Below, piece after piece: positions 12,489 through 24,834 of a DNA stretch of 64,000 nt; position 1 is the first letter of the stretch; each line of letters starts with the position of its first letter. A program made the translations under genes and the position numbers. Origin of the DNA: Hsuehochloa calcarea. Taxonomy: Eukaryota > Streptophyta > Magnoliopsida > Poales > Poaceae. A model generated the notes under the pieces. It saw nothing but the letters and a program-made list of their open reading frames with translations, was not told where the DNA came from and searched no databases. The stretch is from positions 16,873,098 to 16,937,097 of the forward strand of contig CM070602.1 in the NCBI GenBank assembly GCA_036346395.1, given 5' to 3'.

Positions 12489-13503
12489 ACTTCACTAAAA
12501 TACCGTCTTGGTGACCTTTGGCTAAACCGTGACGCAAGACGTCGCAAGGAGAGGTGGTTTAGGTCAAGTGAAGATAAAGATCACGAAGAAACAGATTCAG
12601 GAAACTCGGTTCGTCATCTGCTTTGAAAAGCGTACGTGAGTGTAGACTCGTTTGTGTGTAGGCTTAACGGGTGCCCGTTAGGGTCTTCTCTTTCAGCCTA
12701 GCTTCCACTATAAAAGGAGAATCTCTAGATGTGGAGTTCTCAACTTCTTCCAAGAGAGAAACCCCTAATTTGTGATTTGGGTATTTTGGAGTAGTTGAGA
12801 CTAGGGTTTGTGAGAGATGAATTGATTGTGTTCTAAAGTATTGAGCTTTTGTCCTCTATGGTGGAGTGGGTGTAAATCAACATCTATCTCAAATCAATCT
12901 AAGCAAGATTTCTTCAAGTTGAGTCTCTTCTTGTTCTTGCTCTCTCTTTGACGACTTTTGAGATTTTGGTGTTCCTTTGGGTTTCCAAGTTTTTGGATCA
13001 AAGTTTGAATCTCTTCGGTTCTTGAGCCCTTTTGCTCCCATCTAAGAAATTGGTGGAATCTTAGCCTTGTTCTTCACGATCATCAATTGAAATATATTCT
13101 TAACCTTTTTGATGATCTATGGTTGAAATTTGAGGAGATTTGGATCACTGGATCAAAAGTTGAGTCGATTTGTGATTTTGAATTCGTACTAATTTTACAG
13201 TTCATTATACGAGATATCAGACCGCCCATGTGATAGGTCTGACCAGTTGGCCATCGGTCTGACTGCCCACCATCAGAGATCTGACCACCCAACTCTCTCC
13301 TCTTTGAGTTTTTGGTGATTTTAGTTGTTGTGTCTCGAGATTTTGATTGGATTCAACACAAGACTTCCTCTATGCTTATACTTTTGTTCTTCGTAATTTC
13401 ATAGCTATTGGAGTGAGAATCGAGTTGAATCCAATTAAGGTATAAAAAAAAGAGTAATGCTCCTATTCACCCCCTCCCTCAAGTCGTCGTTTCGGTCCAA
13501 CAG
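12489..13503 (+). mobile_element. LTR-like block B, related in layout to block A
   Basis: Same order of parts as block A at lower identity: a TATA box CTATAAAAGG at 12708-12717, a leader with ACTAGGGTTTGTGAG, GACC-rich repeats at 13220-13300, and an end at CCTATTCACCCCCTCCCTCA...GGTCCAACA (13464-13503). The two blocks lie head to tail with no coding sequence between them. Probably a truncated LTR of a related family. Confidence 0.5.
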
Positions 13504-14740
13504 ACACCAAATGCTTATAGGATTCTCATAGGGGCGGTCCATCAGCCTCAACAACTTGACGAAGACATCAAGCAAAGGGTACCCCTCGATCCAATCGAAA
13601 GGTACCAAGTACCACTTCGTACATAGCGAGGGGTACCGAAAAACCTCCATAGCGGCATTGGTTGAAGAGTGCAACACACCCTGGAGCGAGAGGTTCAGGA
13701 GCCTTCACTCCAAGCCACCTTGTACGGAGCGAAGGGGGTCCAGGGGACTTTGGTCCGGGTCCGCTTTCGCATGGAGTAAAGGGAGTACATGTTACTCGTG
13801 GACTAGGAGCACATACGTGATGGGCAAGGTCCACCGCGTACCAAGGTTACGCCTGAGAGGGTGCAAAGACCGTGAGACCCCTATAGTTATAGAACTATTT
13901 TAGAAGTATAAATGTAATCTTATGTATCCTTGGTATAATATTATAAATAGTCTCTTTCCCGTGTGAAAAAGGTGAAGACTGTTGGGAATAAAATAACATA
14001 TTTACTCATATTAATTACGTTTTCCCATTTTTACGGACCTAAGGGATGTCCCTTTCTTTATTATCTAGTTTGTAGTTGCAATAGATATTTCTGGGTGCGT
14101 GTTACATTTGAGAGAGTGTCACCAACTGTGCTATCTTTATTCTGATCATTGTCGACTGTACCATTGTATCTCTTCCTGGCTCAGTGGCTAGATATTTCCT
14201 CGCCTGTGGCTTTTTACCCCTTTTCTGTACTAATCGACAAGATATAGGCTATATGCTATGATTGAATAAACCAGTGGATGTCATTAGAGATAGGTTCACG
14301 CTGTTTGAGAGGAATTTGCAACTTGGACCCAACAACACCAGCTGGTTTCAGGCTTATCGGTGCCAGAGAATTTCCATAGAAGTGGCTGTATAAACCCTTT
14401 TGGCTGCCAAAAAAAACATGCCTCCAGAAGTGGTTCTAGTCAGCTAGACAGCTGGCTAGAGCTAAACTCACGACTAGTGCACACATATTAAGGTCATTTC
14501 AATTGGAATAAAATATGGCAAAACTGCTCTCCAATAATATCTTAGGCACGTCAAACGAGGCAACAAAGCAGTGGTGAAGGCTAGCATCGATAGGGGTAGT
14601 TTGGGAAAGTTAGAACAGCAAAATGCCAAATATTCGTGGTAGAAGATTTTGGTCAAACGTGAGTAAAAAAACGGAGAGAGAGAGTAGCGCTTGAGGTAGT
14701 ACTGGGTAATCAGAGTGGGCCATTTTTTCGAATTTTTGGC
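13504..14740. other. LTR-like fragment and unassigned sequence
   Basis: 13504-13965 ends in a TATA-like TATTATAAATAGTC near 13937-13950, then CTTTCCCGTGTG, which resembles the promoter part of an LTR, but the borders are not visible. 13966-14740 shows no gene, terminal repeat or RNA feature. The open frames here (for example 13556-13903) have no domain and are not supported. Confidence 0.35.
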
Positions 14741-14789
14741 CGATACGGCCGATTTTGATATCGTATTTACGGTTTTGACCAGTTTATGG

Positions 14790-15125
14790 TTGAATTTATA
14801 AAAATAACCGAGTTGGCGCCGCCTGGCGCGCTTGCAACACAGCGGGGGCTGACAGCGTCAGCATGTAGGCGGCTGGCGCTGCGCTGCTCCATCTGACCCA
14901 TGGCCTTATTGTGTAGGCAGCGCGCCACGCTGTAGCCACGCGGCGCGCAGCGCTTCCCGCCTGCCTGGCGCTTGTATTTGGCGCCGCTGCCTGTGCCATG
15001 CGCCAGCCTTGCATGCCCATGTGTGCTGGCGCGCTGCCACGCCGCTGGCCACGCCTGGCGCCACCGCCTGCTCACGCCAGCCACGCCACGCGGGAGCGCG
15101 CCAAGACTTCGAGCCGCGCTCGCCG
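14790..15125. repeat. GC-rich cluster of TGGCGC/GGCGCC words upstream of the PMD gene
   Basis: Many copies of TGGCGC, GCGCCA and GCCACGC in both orientations are packed into about 310 bp (for example GTTGGCGCCGCCTGGCGCGC at 14812-14831), followed by a CATATATTGG box near 15126. It lies directly upstream of the PMD coding start. It looks like the promoter or subterminal region of the mobile element. Overlapping open frames on both strands (14767-15156 -, 14972-15288 +) are products of this repeat composition. Confidence 0.5.
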
Positions 15126-15349
15126 CATATATTGGAGAGCGACCGCGCGATTTCATTTCGCAGTCGTTCTTCTGCTAAGTTCATATTCAGTCACTCTCGC
15201 TCGCTCCTCTGCTCATTCTTTTCTTTTCATTCGCTTGCTCCCTCGATTATATTTCAACGTTATTAACCGCCGCCGCTGTTCGCAGTAGGTTTATCGTAAT
15301 TTTTAATTTAGCTACATTCTTCTATGTTTAATTAGCCACATTGTCAGTA

Positions 15350-16272
15350 ATGTTCGCTATGTATGTTTTGCTAGTCATGTCTCTACCGGAGCTACTAGAA
15401 CAATTTACGATGAGGACCACCGTGCAAGTCTGTGGCTCACGGGGCGTGGATGGCCCTCCGCCGGGCGCGCCGGGCGGGAGGGACTGGTGGGCGCTAGACG
15501 ATCGTTACGTCCCGTTCCTCTGGGAGACGGGCTTGTTGCCCTTTGCGAGGATGGTGTCCTTCCAACGGGGGTTCACCCTAGACGCCAGCCTGTTGTCCGC
15601 ACTTGTGGACCGGTGGAGGCCGGAGACGCACACCTTCCATTTTCGGTGGGGTGAGATGACGATCACCCTAGAGGATGTCTCGTTCTTGACTGGTCTCCCG
15701 ATCCGGTGTGCCGCTTGTTCCGGGCCCTCCGAGAGCGGACTGGAAGGTCAGACTGGAGCAGCGGTTTGGCCAACCTCTGCCGGAGGGTGCACGTGGCGTC
15801 CCTCGGGCTTGGCTGAGGCAGTTCAGCGAATGCCCGCAGGGTGCACCTGAGGGCGTCGTTAGGACGCATCTCGTTGCTTACCTTCTCCAGCTCTTTGGTT
15901 GGGTCCTGTTTCCAACCACAAAGGGCGATTTTTGAACCCAGCCTTCATCCGCGTCGCGAGTCTTTGGGCGATCACGGGGCCGAGCCGATGCTGCCTCTGG
16001 TGGGGATCGGTAGTTCTTTGCGCTACATACCGAGGGTTGTGTGACGCCACGCGGCAGGCGACTCTGTAGCAACCTAGTCGTGTGCTACGTGCTCCTGCAC
16101 TTTGTGGAGTTGGGAGCACTTCCTGCATGGGCGTTCGACCATTGAGACAATGGCGCACCTGTTCCTCCCGGATGGCGACCCACCACATGACCCCATAAGA
16201 CGCGCCCACCATGGGCTTACGGTGATCTGCGGCGGAGTCGTCTGCTACTGGCCAACAGAAAGACCGTGAGGT
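15350..16272 (+). pseudogene. Plant mobile domain (PMD) protein, N-terminal part, interrupted by a chromovirus
   Basis: The region encodes the start of a plant mobile domain (PF10536 type, as in MAIN/MAIL1 and transposon-borne relatives). First frame: LLEQFTMRTTVQVCG, then WWALDDRYVPFLWETGLLPF, FTLDASLLSALVDRWRPETH, FHFRWGEMTITLEDVSFLTG (to about 15700). After a small indel the frame changes and reads LVPGPPRADWKVRLEQRFGQ, RAWLRQFSECPQG, YLLQLFGWVLFPTTKGDF (15714-15935). A third frame continues NPAFIRVASLW and LCATYRGLCDATR to about 16050. LW.TGLLPF and T.TLEDV..LTGLPI are hallmark PMD blocks. At least two frameshifts are present. The reading frame KTVR just before 16272 joins CYSLYHNEFE after 28206, so the Gypsy element sits inside this gene. 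Confidence 0.8.
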
Positions 16273-19200
16273 TGTAACATCCCAAATTTGAGCTTTAAAA
16301 TCTTTTAAATAGTACTAGTGAGAAAATTCACCATTTGGATTTATTTGAATATTAATTTGAAAAGTTTAATATGGACTTTAAGGACAAATTGATTTAATGA
16401 GCTTAATCCCAACATCAACAATTGTCAAAACTATTTTATTTAGATTCTATATGCTTGGTTATATTTTATAGAATTTTCTGGAATTTTTCCAAAGTCATTT
16501 GCTATTTTCTAATTGCTATTTGCATTTTCTGGATTTATTTAAAAGAAAACATATTTTAAATCCTTGAACGATCTTGGGCAAGCCCAAAGACTATTCCTCG
16601 CCTCGGCCCACTCCATGACCCATTCCCGCCTTGAGCTGGATCTCCGCGCGTGTCCCCTTAGCGATCGCGACGTCACGCTGCGCTCCGCCTCGCCGCTCGA
16701 CCCTTGGATCCCGATCGTCCGGCTTCGCTTCGCCGCGCCGCCTCGCCTCGTCTCTCTGTCAAGTGGGACCGCCGAGGCATCGTCTTTTGCCACACCCCTT
16801 CGTCCGAGCCGCTGCCGCTGACAAGTGGGTCCCACCGAAACACTGTTCATCGTCTCCGATCGGGACTTCGTTCCGAATCTTCCGCGCGCGCCGCCGCCGT
16901 CCTCGACATGGATTCTAGGGTTTCTCGGCCCTATTTAAAGCCGCGCCCGTGTCACGAGGATCGCATCCACTTCCGCCGCCTTTCGCCACGCTCTAACCCT
17001 AGATCGCCGTCGTTTCGCGGAATCGAAGCTTCAACCTCAAGACCGCCGTGAGCCTCTTCGCCGGATTGCGCGCCCACCGGTGAGCTTCACCGCCACCGAG
17101 CCCACCACCCGAGTTCGTCTCGCCAAGGGCAACCACATGCGCCGCGTTCGTTGCCTCGAAGCCCTACTCGCCGCGCGCCATCACCGCACCGCCTCGCCGC
17201 TCCTCGTGTCGCCGCCGCCGCTCGGTCATCTCCTGCAAGAAGCGACCGCGTCACGAAATCGCCAGTCGATGAGTCCAGAGCGCGCCCTCCGCCACCGCCG
17301 AAGTCGCCGTCATCCGCCAGATCCGTGGTCGCCGGAGTGTCGCCGTCGTTTGCCTCCGTGGCTGCCCACGTGTGCGACCACCTCATCCTCGGTCTTTGGC
17401 GTGTCACTGCGTGGCCGCCACATCGGTAGCCGTGGCTCGATCCACCGCCACTCTACTTCGGCTCGGTGAACCCGACCCACGCGTGAGCGAGAGGCCGACA
17501 GATGGGTCCCACTGCCGATTTTTCTTTAAATTTAATTCCTTTTCCGAAATTCTCGGTGGCGCAAGCATTGCGCAATAATTCGATTTTCCTTTATAAAATT
17601 AATTCGGAAATTCGAGAAAATCTAATTTAGGGTTTTATTGATTTTCCAATCTTCCAAAGCCCATATCTTTTGCATCCGAAGTCCAATTGAGCCCATTCAA
17701 ATTTGTAAATTTATATAAAATTCAGATCTATTTATTTATGAATTTTATTTAATTTTTGGAGTTTTTTTTGCCTCTGTTATTTATTTGTTTTGTTTCTTTT
17801 GTCTCGTTTGCGAGTAGACGTCGATACTTCGGGGAATTTTTCAGAAGAAGGAGCACCTCAAGACCAGGACCAATATCTAGATCTATTCCAAGGCAAGTTA
17901 TACCTTTGATCATTTTGAACCCAGTTTTCAAAATACTTTGTTTCAATGTATTGCATTCTATTTCAAGTATTTATTTAAATGCTTTTGGGTGTAGTTATTA
18001 ATCCAAATTGTTATGCCACCTTGTCTATTGTATGCTATGATCTTTTGTCACCCTAGGTTGATTAATTATTAGTTGGTATTATTGTAGCACCAACGTGGGT
18101 TGGTTAGATACGATTAGACTGCTTAGCCATGCCACGAGTCATCATTTCATGTGAGAGTTGCAATTATAAATTTGACTAAGTGATTATGGAACTGTGTGAT
18201 GAATCTGTGTGTGTTGTGTGCTATTACTCGTTGATGGCATGTGTTGCACTTAATCAACGAGGTGGGAAAAGATTTAGGCCGAGGCAAGTGGTGGATTCTG
18301 TGAATGGTGGAGCTGTGTGCTTATTAAACTTTGTGATTTGGGAAAAGCGGAAGTCTTGCCTTAGTCAATTAAGGACTTAACTTTGTGCGCCATTGAACTG
18401 GCCTTCATCAGTGCGACCACATGCCTAGTATGGGCCGGGCCTCGACTTAGTAAGTTATGGAGTCTTGACATTGACAACTCAGTTGTATTTAAGCTATGTG
18501 ATGGGTCGGAGGTGTGATATGTCACATCGCGGGGCGGTTCATTGATCCTGCCCAATGGTGTGTGTCGCTCCAAGGGTGTGTACAAATTGACGGCAGAAAG
18601 CACACCAGAGTGTCATTGTTTGAGATGAAGTCTCGAAAGGTTTTGTTGTGATCAACTCGATCCGGTTGGTTTCATCGTGTGGGTAAAGTGTACAACCTCT
18701 GCAGTGTTTTAATCAATCTATTCGAATAGCCGCGTCCTCGGTTATGGACATGCTCGGAATTTCACACGAGGGTAGATTTTTCATAAAACAAATGGGAAGG
18801 GTCACCGTGTGAGATAACTTGTTCAAATTGTGAAAGAACTTGATTAGACTGTGTCTTTTGTGAAATCAATTGTTAACTTATTATTGTCTATTTGTTTTGA
18901 ATTACGCTTTCAATCTATTATTTGTATTCAATTGCAAATGTTGCATTTAAAAAGTAACCACGTAAGCCATTCCTTTGGAATAAGCCATCATGTATAAATG
19001 CATTCTGTGGTATGACTTGCGAGTACGGTGTGTACTCACTCTTGCTAAATAAATCAATGTATGGAGGAGTCGCTTTGCTTTTGAAGAAGAGTTCTACGAA
19101 GGTTGAACGTTAGGTCTTGATCCCGCCATTGCTCGTGGTAAATTGATGGGAGCCACCGGAGTTTATTTCGCTTCACGCAGCTTTATTTCTTTATTGTCAC

Positions 19201-19395
19201 TTTGCATGGCTTAATAAATGTAAAACTCGACCGTAAGGTCCCAACAGTTATTTGTTATTTAAATGTACTCGTTTATTCTTATATTCGTTGTATGGATGTG
19301 ATATTTCATCAATGTTGACACTGTGTGCACTAGCGTGATCCTGGACTAGTGCAGAATACACAGAGGGTCCAGATTTGCATATTTGGGTCCCGACA
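16273..19395 (+). repeat. 5' LTR of the chromovirus (3123 bp)
   Basis: Starts TGTAACATCCCAAATTTGAG and ends GGGTCCCGACA. It aligns end to end with 25089-28206. AT-rich stretches (for example 16320-16550) are essentially identical, while the GC-rich stretch 16570-17500 shows many 1-4-base gaps. ORFs inside (16539-17469, both strands) are LTR sequence, not genes. Confidence 0.92.
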
Positions 19396-19399
19396 GAGG

Positions 19400-19412
19400 T
19401 GGTATCAGAGCC
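19400..19412 (+). promoter_or_regulatory. Primer-binding site, initiator Met tRNA
   Basis: TGGTATCAGAGCC, 4 bases after the LTR end, is the usual plant Met-tRNA primer site for minus-strand synthesis. Confidence 0.9.
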
Positions 19413-19611
19413 ATATTGACTGTAGGTCTTGACCCTAGTTAGATTGGCCGTTCTTAGTGAGTCCAAAACTATTTTCTAAAGCAAATATTAACTTGCAAGA
19501 TTAATTGAACTCTTTAACTCATCTCATGTCTCTCTTGACTCAACTATTGCTGAAATTCTTTCTCTCCCCGCTGTTTTAAAGTTGTTTTCATATCCTTGTC
19601 CATCTTGACAG

Positions 19612-20346
19612 ATGCCTCGTCTTCAGAGTTATGGAGAGCGCAAGGGAGGACTTGCCGCCGAGCTTTGGAAGTTGCTACAAGTACTTGGAGGGTTCGATCG
19701 TCCATTGTACCGTGGCAATGCTTGGATCGTGAACGGCCGAGATCGTGGAGTGATCTGCCATTTGACCATCTACGCCAGGCAGCACACCAAGGCAAGCAAA
19801 CCACTGCACATCTCAGCTAGAAGGAGTATTTGGATTGAAGCAATCCAGGAGTCTTCACGCCTTGCCATCCTGAGGATCTGCAACATCTACTCTCGAGAGC
19901 TTCGTGACACAGTTTTCCGTTATCATCCCCGCACTTCCGACGTGGATCTTGCTTTGCGCTTTTCCGCTCACGGAGGAGAAGACAACGCCACCGTCGTGCA
20001 TCTCGCCCAGTTCGCCGCTGCTCAGGAGGAATCGTTGGAGTTAGCCGCTACAGAGCTGGAGTGTACCTATGAGACTCTTCAGAGAGCTGAAGAAAGGATC
20101 GCCATATTAGAAGAAACTCTTTATGGACGACGCGAAGAAGACATTGAAGAGGAAGACCCAGAAGAAGCTAATGGACCGGCTGAGCCAGAAGAGCCAGCAG
20201 AGGTCAGAGCCGTAAGCACCAGCAAAGACTGCACTGTGGACACTGCTCCTATTGCACCATCCCCGGGACATCAAGATCAGTTCGCGAGGATGCCACCACT
20301 TTCAGTCTACAAAGCGGAGCACCGCCAAGGCATGGAGGCTATTTGA
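19612..20346 (+). CDS. Extra 244-aa ORF between 5' LTR and gag of the chromovirus
   Basis: An uninterrupted frame from ATG 19612 to TGA at 20344-20346, beginning MPRLQSYGERKGGLAAELWK. It lies about 200 bases after the primer site and 280 bases before gag. Residues about 1-120 form a mixed globular region. About 121-180 is a likely helical or coiled-coil stretch (LAQFAAAQEESLELAATELE, then LQRAEERIAILEETLYG). About 181-205 is very acidic (EEDIEEEDPEEANGPAEPEE). I see no gag, zinc knuckle, protease or envelope motif and do not know its function. It is the only long intact frame in an otherwise shattered element. Extra ORFs beside gag-pol are known in several plant Gypsy lineages, so it may be a family-wide accessory protein. 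Confidence 0.65.
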   Translation: MPRLQSYGERKGGLAAELWKLLQVLGGFDRPLYRGNAWIVNGRDRGVICHLTIYARQHTKASKPLHISARRSIWIEAIQESSRLAILRICNIYSRELRDTVFRYHPRTSDVDLALRFSAHGGEDNATVVHLAQFAAAQEESLELAATELECTYETLQRAEERIAILEETLYGRREEDIEEEDPEEANGPAEPEEPAEVRAVSTSKDCTVDTAPIAPSPGHQDQFARMPPLSVYKAEHRQGMEAI

Positions 20347-20626
20347 TTGAGTAGTCTGTTCGCGTTGTTTCAGGCTTAGCCAGTTTTATGTCTTGAGTCG
20401 CCCTTTAGGCGGTAGTTTGGTGTGTTTAAGTTCGTCCTTATTTTTGTGTGCAAGTATGAGCTGCAAAGGCCCTTAGGCATTTGTTGCAAGCCATACTATT
20501 ATCTTAATCAATATAAGAGTTTCAGTTGAGCTTTCTTAAAATATGTTGTTGGGTTTTACCTACCCCGCTTAGTTCTACAACTTATCTCGTGCTTGCTACC
20601 TTATCTAACCCTTGGAGGTTCACCAG

Positions 20627-21440
20627 ATGGTTCAAACTCGTCAAGCTGCTGCAAGTGGTTCTGATACTCCAGTATCAGAAGGACAGGAACAAATCCCCGC
20701 AGAAGTAGTTCCACCACAAGCACCTTCAGTCGATCTGCAGAATTTTGGAGCATTCATGACAGCTCAGACCCAGCTGATGTACACCATGATGAATCAGATG
20801 CAGGCTATGAATAATCAGAACAACAACAATCAGCATTACAATGGAGCCCCAGTTGCTCATGGTCACAATGGATCATCCAAGTTGGCGGAGTTTATGAGGA
20901 CCCGTCCACCAACCTTTTCTGGACATGTCTCACCAGTAGAAGCTGATGATTGGCTTCGTGTTATTGAGAGAAAACTGCTGATCACTCAATGCAGCGATCA
21001 TGAAAAGTTCAGACGCCTCTCACCGATGGAAGGCATTGCCGCGAATGGTGGGAAAACTTTGTGCAACGCATGGAACGCCACAAGATATTACTTGGGAAGA
21101 GTTCACAATCGCCGCCAAGATATCATGTACCGAAGGAATCATGGATCCAAGAAGGATGAATTTCGTGCTCTCAAGCAAGGAGGAATGTCGTTGATCGATT
21201 ACCTCAACAAGTTCTCACAACTTGCTCGATATCTTTGCAGAAGATGTCGCCATCGATAAGGCTCGTCGAGTCGTTTTACAAAGGATTGAACACGGACTTC
21301 AAGTCAACTTGATCGCCCACACCTTTCCCGATTTTCAAGAGTTGATCAACAAGGCTTTGATTCTAGAGGATAAGCGCAAGGAATTGGAAGATCATCGTAG
21401 CGCAGAATGGCTCAAAGAAGGAAGTCACCAACCCCACTAA
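20627..21440 (+). pseudogene. Chromovirus gag, frameshifted
   Basis: The likely start is ATG 20627 (MVQTRQAAASG), not the in-frame upstream ATG at 20612, since chromovirus gag usually starts MV.TR. Recognisable capsid blocks are LAEFMRTRPPTFSGHVSPVE followed by ADDWLRVIE (about 20880-20970), then in other frames ITWEEFTIAAK, KKDEFRALKQGGMSLIDYLN, and from 21290 NLIAHTFPDFQELINKALIL. Frames change at about 21010, 21065 and 21225, each explicable by one or two bases. The downstream nucleocapsid region (21440-21640) keeps only faint traces. Confidence 0.85.
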
Positions 21441-22029
21441 GGGCAAGAATGATTCCACCGCAGCTTAGCCGCTTTCCACCACATGCATTCTCGCTGCACC
21501 ACCGCACCAACTTCAACCTCGCCCGCTTGCTCGTAACTTTCGCAACCCCGCACTACCAACCCTAATCCAAAGAAGCAACCCACGTATCACAACCAGAGTT
21601 TGCTTTACCCGCCGTCGGCCAGGCATTTCGCCAACCGATGTCCGCAGAATGGGACTATCACCCAATGCGCTTCAACCTTGGGAACACACCACCAAGACAC
21701 CAAGACAAGGCAACCATCAAGGAACTTCTCAAGCTACCGGTCAATCCGGAGGAGCACCGCCATCGCAGGTCGAGGCCGCGGTCAACCACGCCACTCGAAG
21801 GAGCCCAAGAAGCACCGACGTTGTAATCGGTAAGTTCCTAGTAAATTCAAGACTGCATCGCCTGCTTTGATTCGAGCTTCGCATTCTTTTGTTTCTCGAA
21901 TTTTGCAACTAAGAACAAATTGGAAGTTATGCATCTTAAGCATACTGTTAGTCCAATACCGAGCAGAGCTAAGTTCTAAAGTTGGATGTTTAGGAGCTAG
22001 GCTACTCATAGTCGAGTTGAGTTTCTAGC

Positions 22030-24790
22030 CAACCTAATAGTTCTGACACTCGCACCATAGATGTCATCCTTGGTATGGATTGGTTATCCAAACATAAAGC
22101 AAAGCTAGATTGTGGTCAAGAACCGTGACAATTGAGGATACCACAGAAAGAAAGTAGAATTTCTAGCCACCTCAAGACGTGATGGACATTTGGTGGTCAA
22201 CGATCAAGACGCTTTTTTGGAAGACGCACAGAGTCGAGATTACCCGATGTATTTCCGTAAGAGTTACCAGAATGCCACCGACCGTGACATTGAGTTTGTC
22301 ATCGATCTAGTGCCGTGAACAAAGACCAATTTCCAAGAGACCCTATCGGATGCCAATCGATGAACTTGTGGAAATGAAGAAGCGTATAGAAGAACCATCG
22401 AAAAAGGTTTTGTAAGACCTAGTTCGTCGCCATGGGGAGCACCTGCTTTGTTCGTTAAGAAGAAAGATGGAAGTATGAGAATGTGTATCGATTATCGCTC
22501 TCTCAACGAAGTCACCATCAAGAACAAGTACCCATTGCCCGTAATAGATGATTTGTTCGACCTGATGAAAGGAGCCGAGTATTCTCCAAGATCGATCTAC
22601 GATCGTGTTACCATCGCTAAAGATTTGTCCTAAGGATGTACCAAAGACCGCTTTCAACCCGGATGGACATTTTGAGTTTTTAGTCATGTCTTTGGATTGA
22701 CTAATGTCCCCGCCTATTTCATGAACATGATGAACAAAGTATTCATGGAATATTTGGATAAGTTCGTGGTAGTGTTTATTGATGACATTTTGGTATACTC
22801 AAAGTCGTAAGAAGAACATACTGTAACATTTGAGATTAATCCTAGAGAAGCTCAGAGAACATCAGTTGTATGCCAAGTTCAGCAAGTGTGACTTTTGGAA
22901 GAAGAAAGTTGATTTTCTCGGTCATGTAATGACAAATTAAGGAGTAGCAATTGACCGGAAAGGTTAAAGTCAGAATGAATTGGGAGCAACCAAGACGGTT
23001 ACTCAAATTGTAGTTTCTTGGGAATGGCAGATACTATCGTCGTTTCATTGAAGGGTTCTCAACGATTGCTAAACCTCTTACGCAATTGTTGAAGAAAGAG
23101 AAGAAGTTTATTTGGACCCCAGCTTGCGAAGAGAGTTTTCAAGAATTGAAGAAACGTTTGACTTCAGCCCCAGTGTTAGTTTTGCCGGATATTAGTAAGG
23201 ATTTTGATATCTACTGTGATGCTTCGCGTCAAGGACTAGGATGTGTCCTTATGCAAGAAGGAAGAGCTGCCGCTATGCGCCAAGGCAATTAAGGCCTCAT
23301 GAAGAGAACTATCCTACCCATGATTTGGAACTAGTCGCCGTAGTGCATGCCTTGAAGATTTGGCGTCATTATCTCACCCAGAATCGCCGTGAAGTCTATA
23401 TGCATCATAAGAGCCCGAAGTACATATTCACTCACCGATTTGAACATGAGACAGAGAAGATGGTGGAATTAATAAAGGATTATAATCTTGGAATCCATTA
23501 CCATCCCGGTAAGGCTAATGTAGTTGCAGATGCACCGAGTCGCAAGAGCTACCGCAATGCTCGAAGCAAAGAGTTGTGTTCGTAACTCAGAGGAATTCCG
23601 AAGCTACGCCTAGAAGTTGTTCCTAAGGATTTGTGGCCAATTTGGAAGTACAATCTACTCGAGAAACAGATTCGTGAAGCTCAACCTAAGGATTCTCGAG
23701 TTTGTCGACCTCAAGAAGAAGATGGCAGAGGGAAAATTTAAAGACTTCACCATAGATGATCAGGATATACTGTGGATCAATGGACGTATCTGTGTACCAG
23801 ATATGGATGGATTAAGACAATGATTTTGAAGGAAGCCCATGACTCAAAGTATTCAATTCACCTCGAAGCACTAAGATGTATCAGATGTTAAGAATAAGTT
23901 TTGTGGCCAAACTTAAAGCGAGACGCTGCGAGTTCGTTGTTTTATGCGACGTGTGTCGAAAGTAAAGGCCGAACATCGAGACCAGCAGGATTGCTACAAC
24001 CGTGAAGATACCGTAATGGAAGTGGAAGAGATCGGTATGGATTTTATTACCGGTTTACCCAAGACCCAATCGTGATATGATTCGATTTGGGTAATAGTGG
24101 ATCGCTTGACTAAGGTTGCCCATTTCTTGCCACCAAAACCACTTACTCAGAGACCGCCATGCGAATTGTATATGTCAAAATCGTCGACCGCACGGTGTGC
24201 CTAAGAAGATAGTGTCGATCGAGGATCTCAATTCACCTCTCGCTTTTGGCGAGTCTACATGAAGCCCTGGGACTCATCTAAATTTCAAGATCGCTATCAT
24301 CCCAGCATGATGGACAGATCGAAAGAGTCAATCGATATTAGAAGATATGTTGAGAGCCCGTGCCTTAGCTAATGCTACCCGTTGGGATAAAAGTTTGCCG
24401 ATGCGAAATTCTCGTACAACAGCTTATCAAGCCGCTTTGCAAATGTCACCATTTGAAGCTCAGACGGCCGTGCTCGCAGAACTCCGCTGAATTGGTCGAG
24501 ACAATTTGAACGTAGTGTTCGGGCCGATATTATTCGAAGCCAAGAACAAGTTGCTATGATCGAGAGAGGTTAAAGATAGCCCACCCAGTGCAAAAGAGTT
24601 ATGCCGATAATCGTCGCCGTGACCTCGACTTTGAACCGAGGATTTTGTGTATCTTCGAGTTACTCCGCCAGAGGTGTTAAGAGATTCCATGCCAAAGGGA
24701 AGCTTGCTCCAAGGTATGTGGGTCCATTCAAGGTTTTGGAACGCCGTGGAGAAGTTGCGTATCAGCTTGAGCTACCGCATCGTTAGCGTG
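22030..24790 (+). pseudogene. Chromovirus pol: protease, RT, RNase H, integrase remnants
   Basis: In order: the protease C-terminal block DVILGMDWLSKHKAKLDC (about 22050-22110); RT with [20 protein letters not shown] and [20 protein letters not shown] (22433-22560), then [19 protein letters not shown] and the catalytic [13 protein letters not shown] (about 22770-22805); RNase H with DFDIYCDASRQGLGCVLMQE (23200-23260), HDLELVAVVHALKIWRHYLT, LIKDYNLGIHYHPGKANVVA; integrase with WPNLKRDAAS (about 23903), MDFITGLPKTQS (in part, 24040), VDRLTKVAHFLP (24100) and the C-terminal [20 protein letters not shown] (to 24790). Stops and indels occur about every 50-200 bases, so no long product is possible. 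Confidence 0.9.
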
Positions 24791-24834
24791 AGTGCATGAT
24801 GTCTTTCATGTCTCTCACCAAGAAGTGTCTTCGT

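Noticed and set aside
14767..15288. Several overlapping frames of 74-129 codons on both strands
   Set aside because: Produced by the TGGCGC/GCGCCA word cluster; mutually overlapping with no recognisable motif.
16539..18001. Frames of 60-129 codons in the LTR and their partners at 25354-26382
   Set aside because: Same sequence twice in the two LTRs of one retrotransposon; frames differ between copies by indels.
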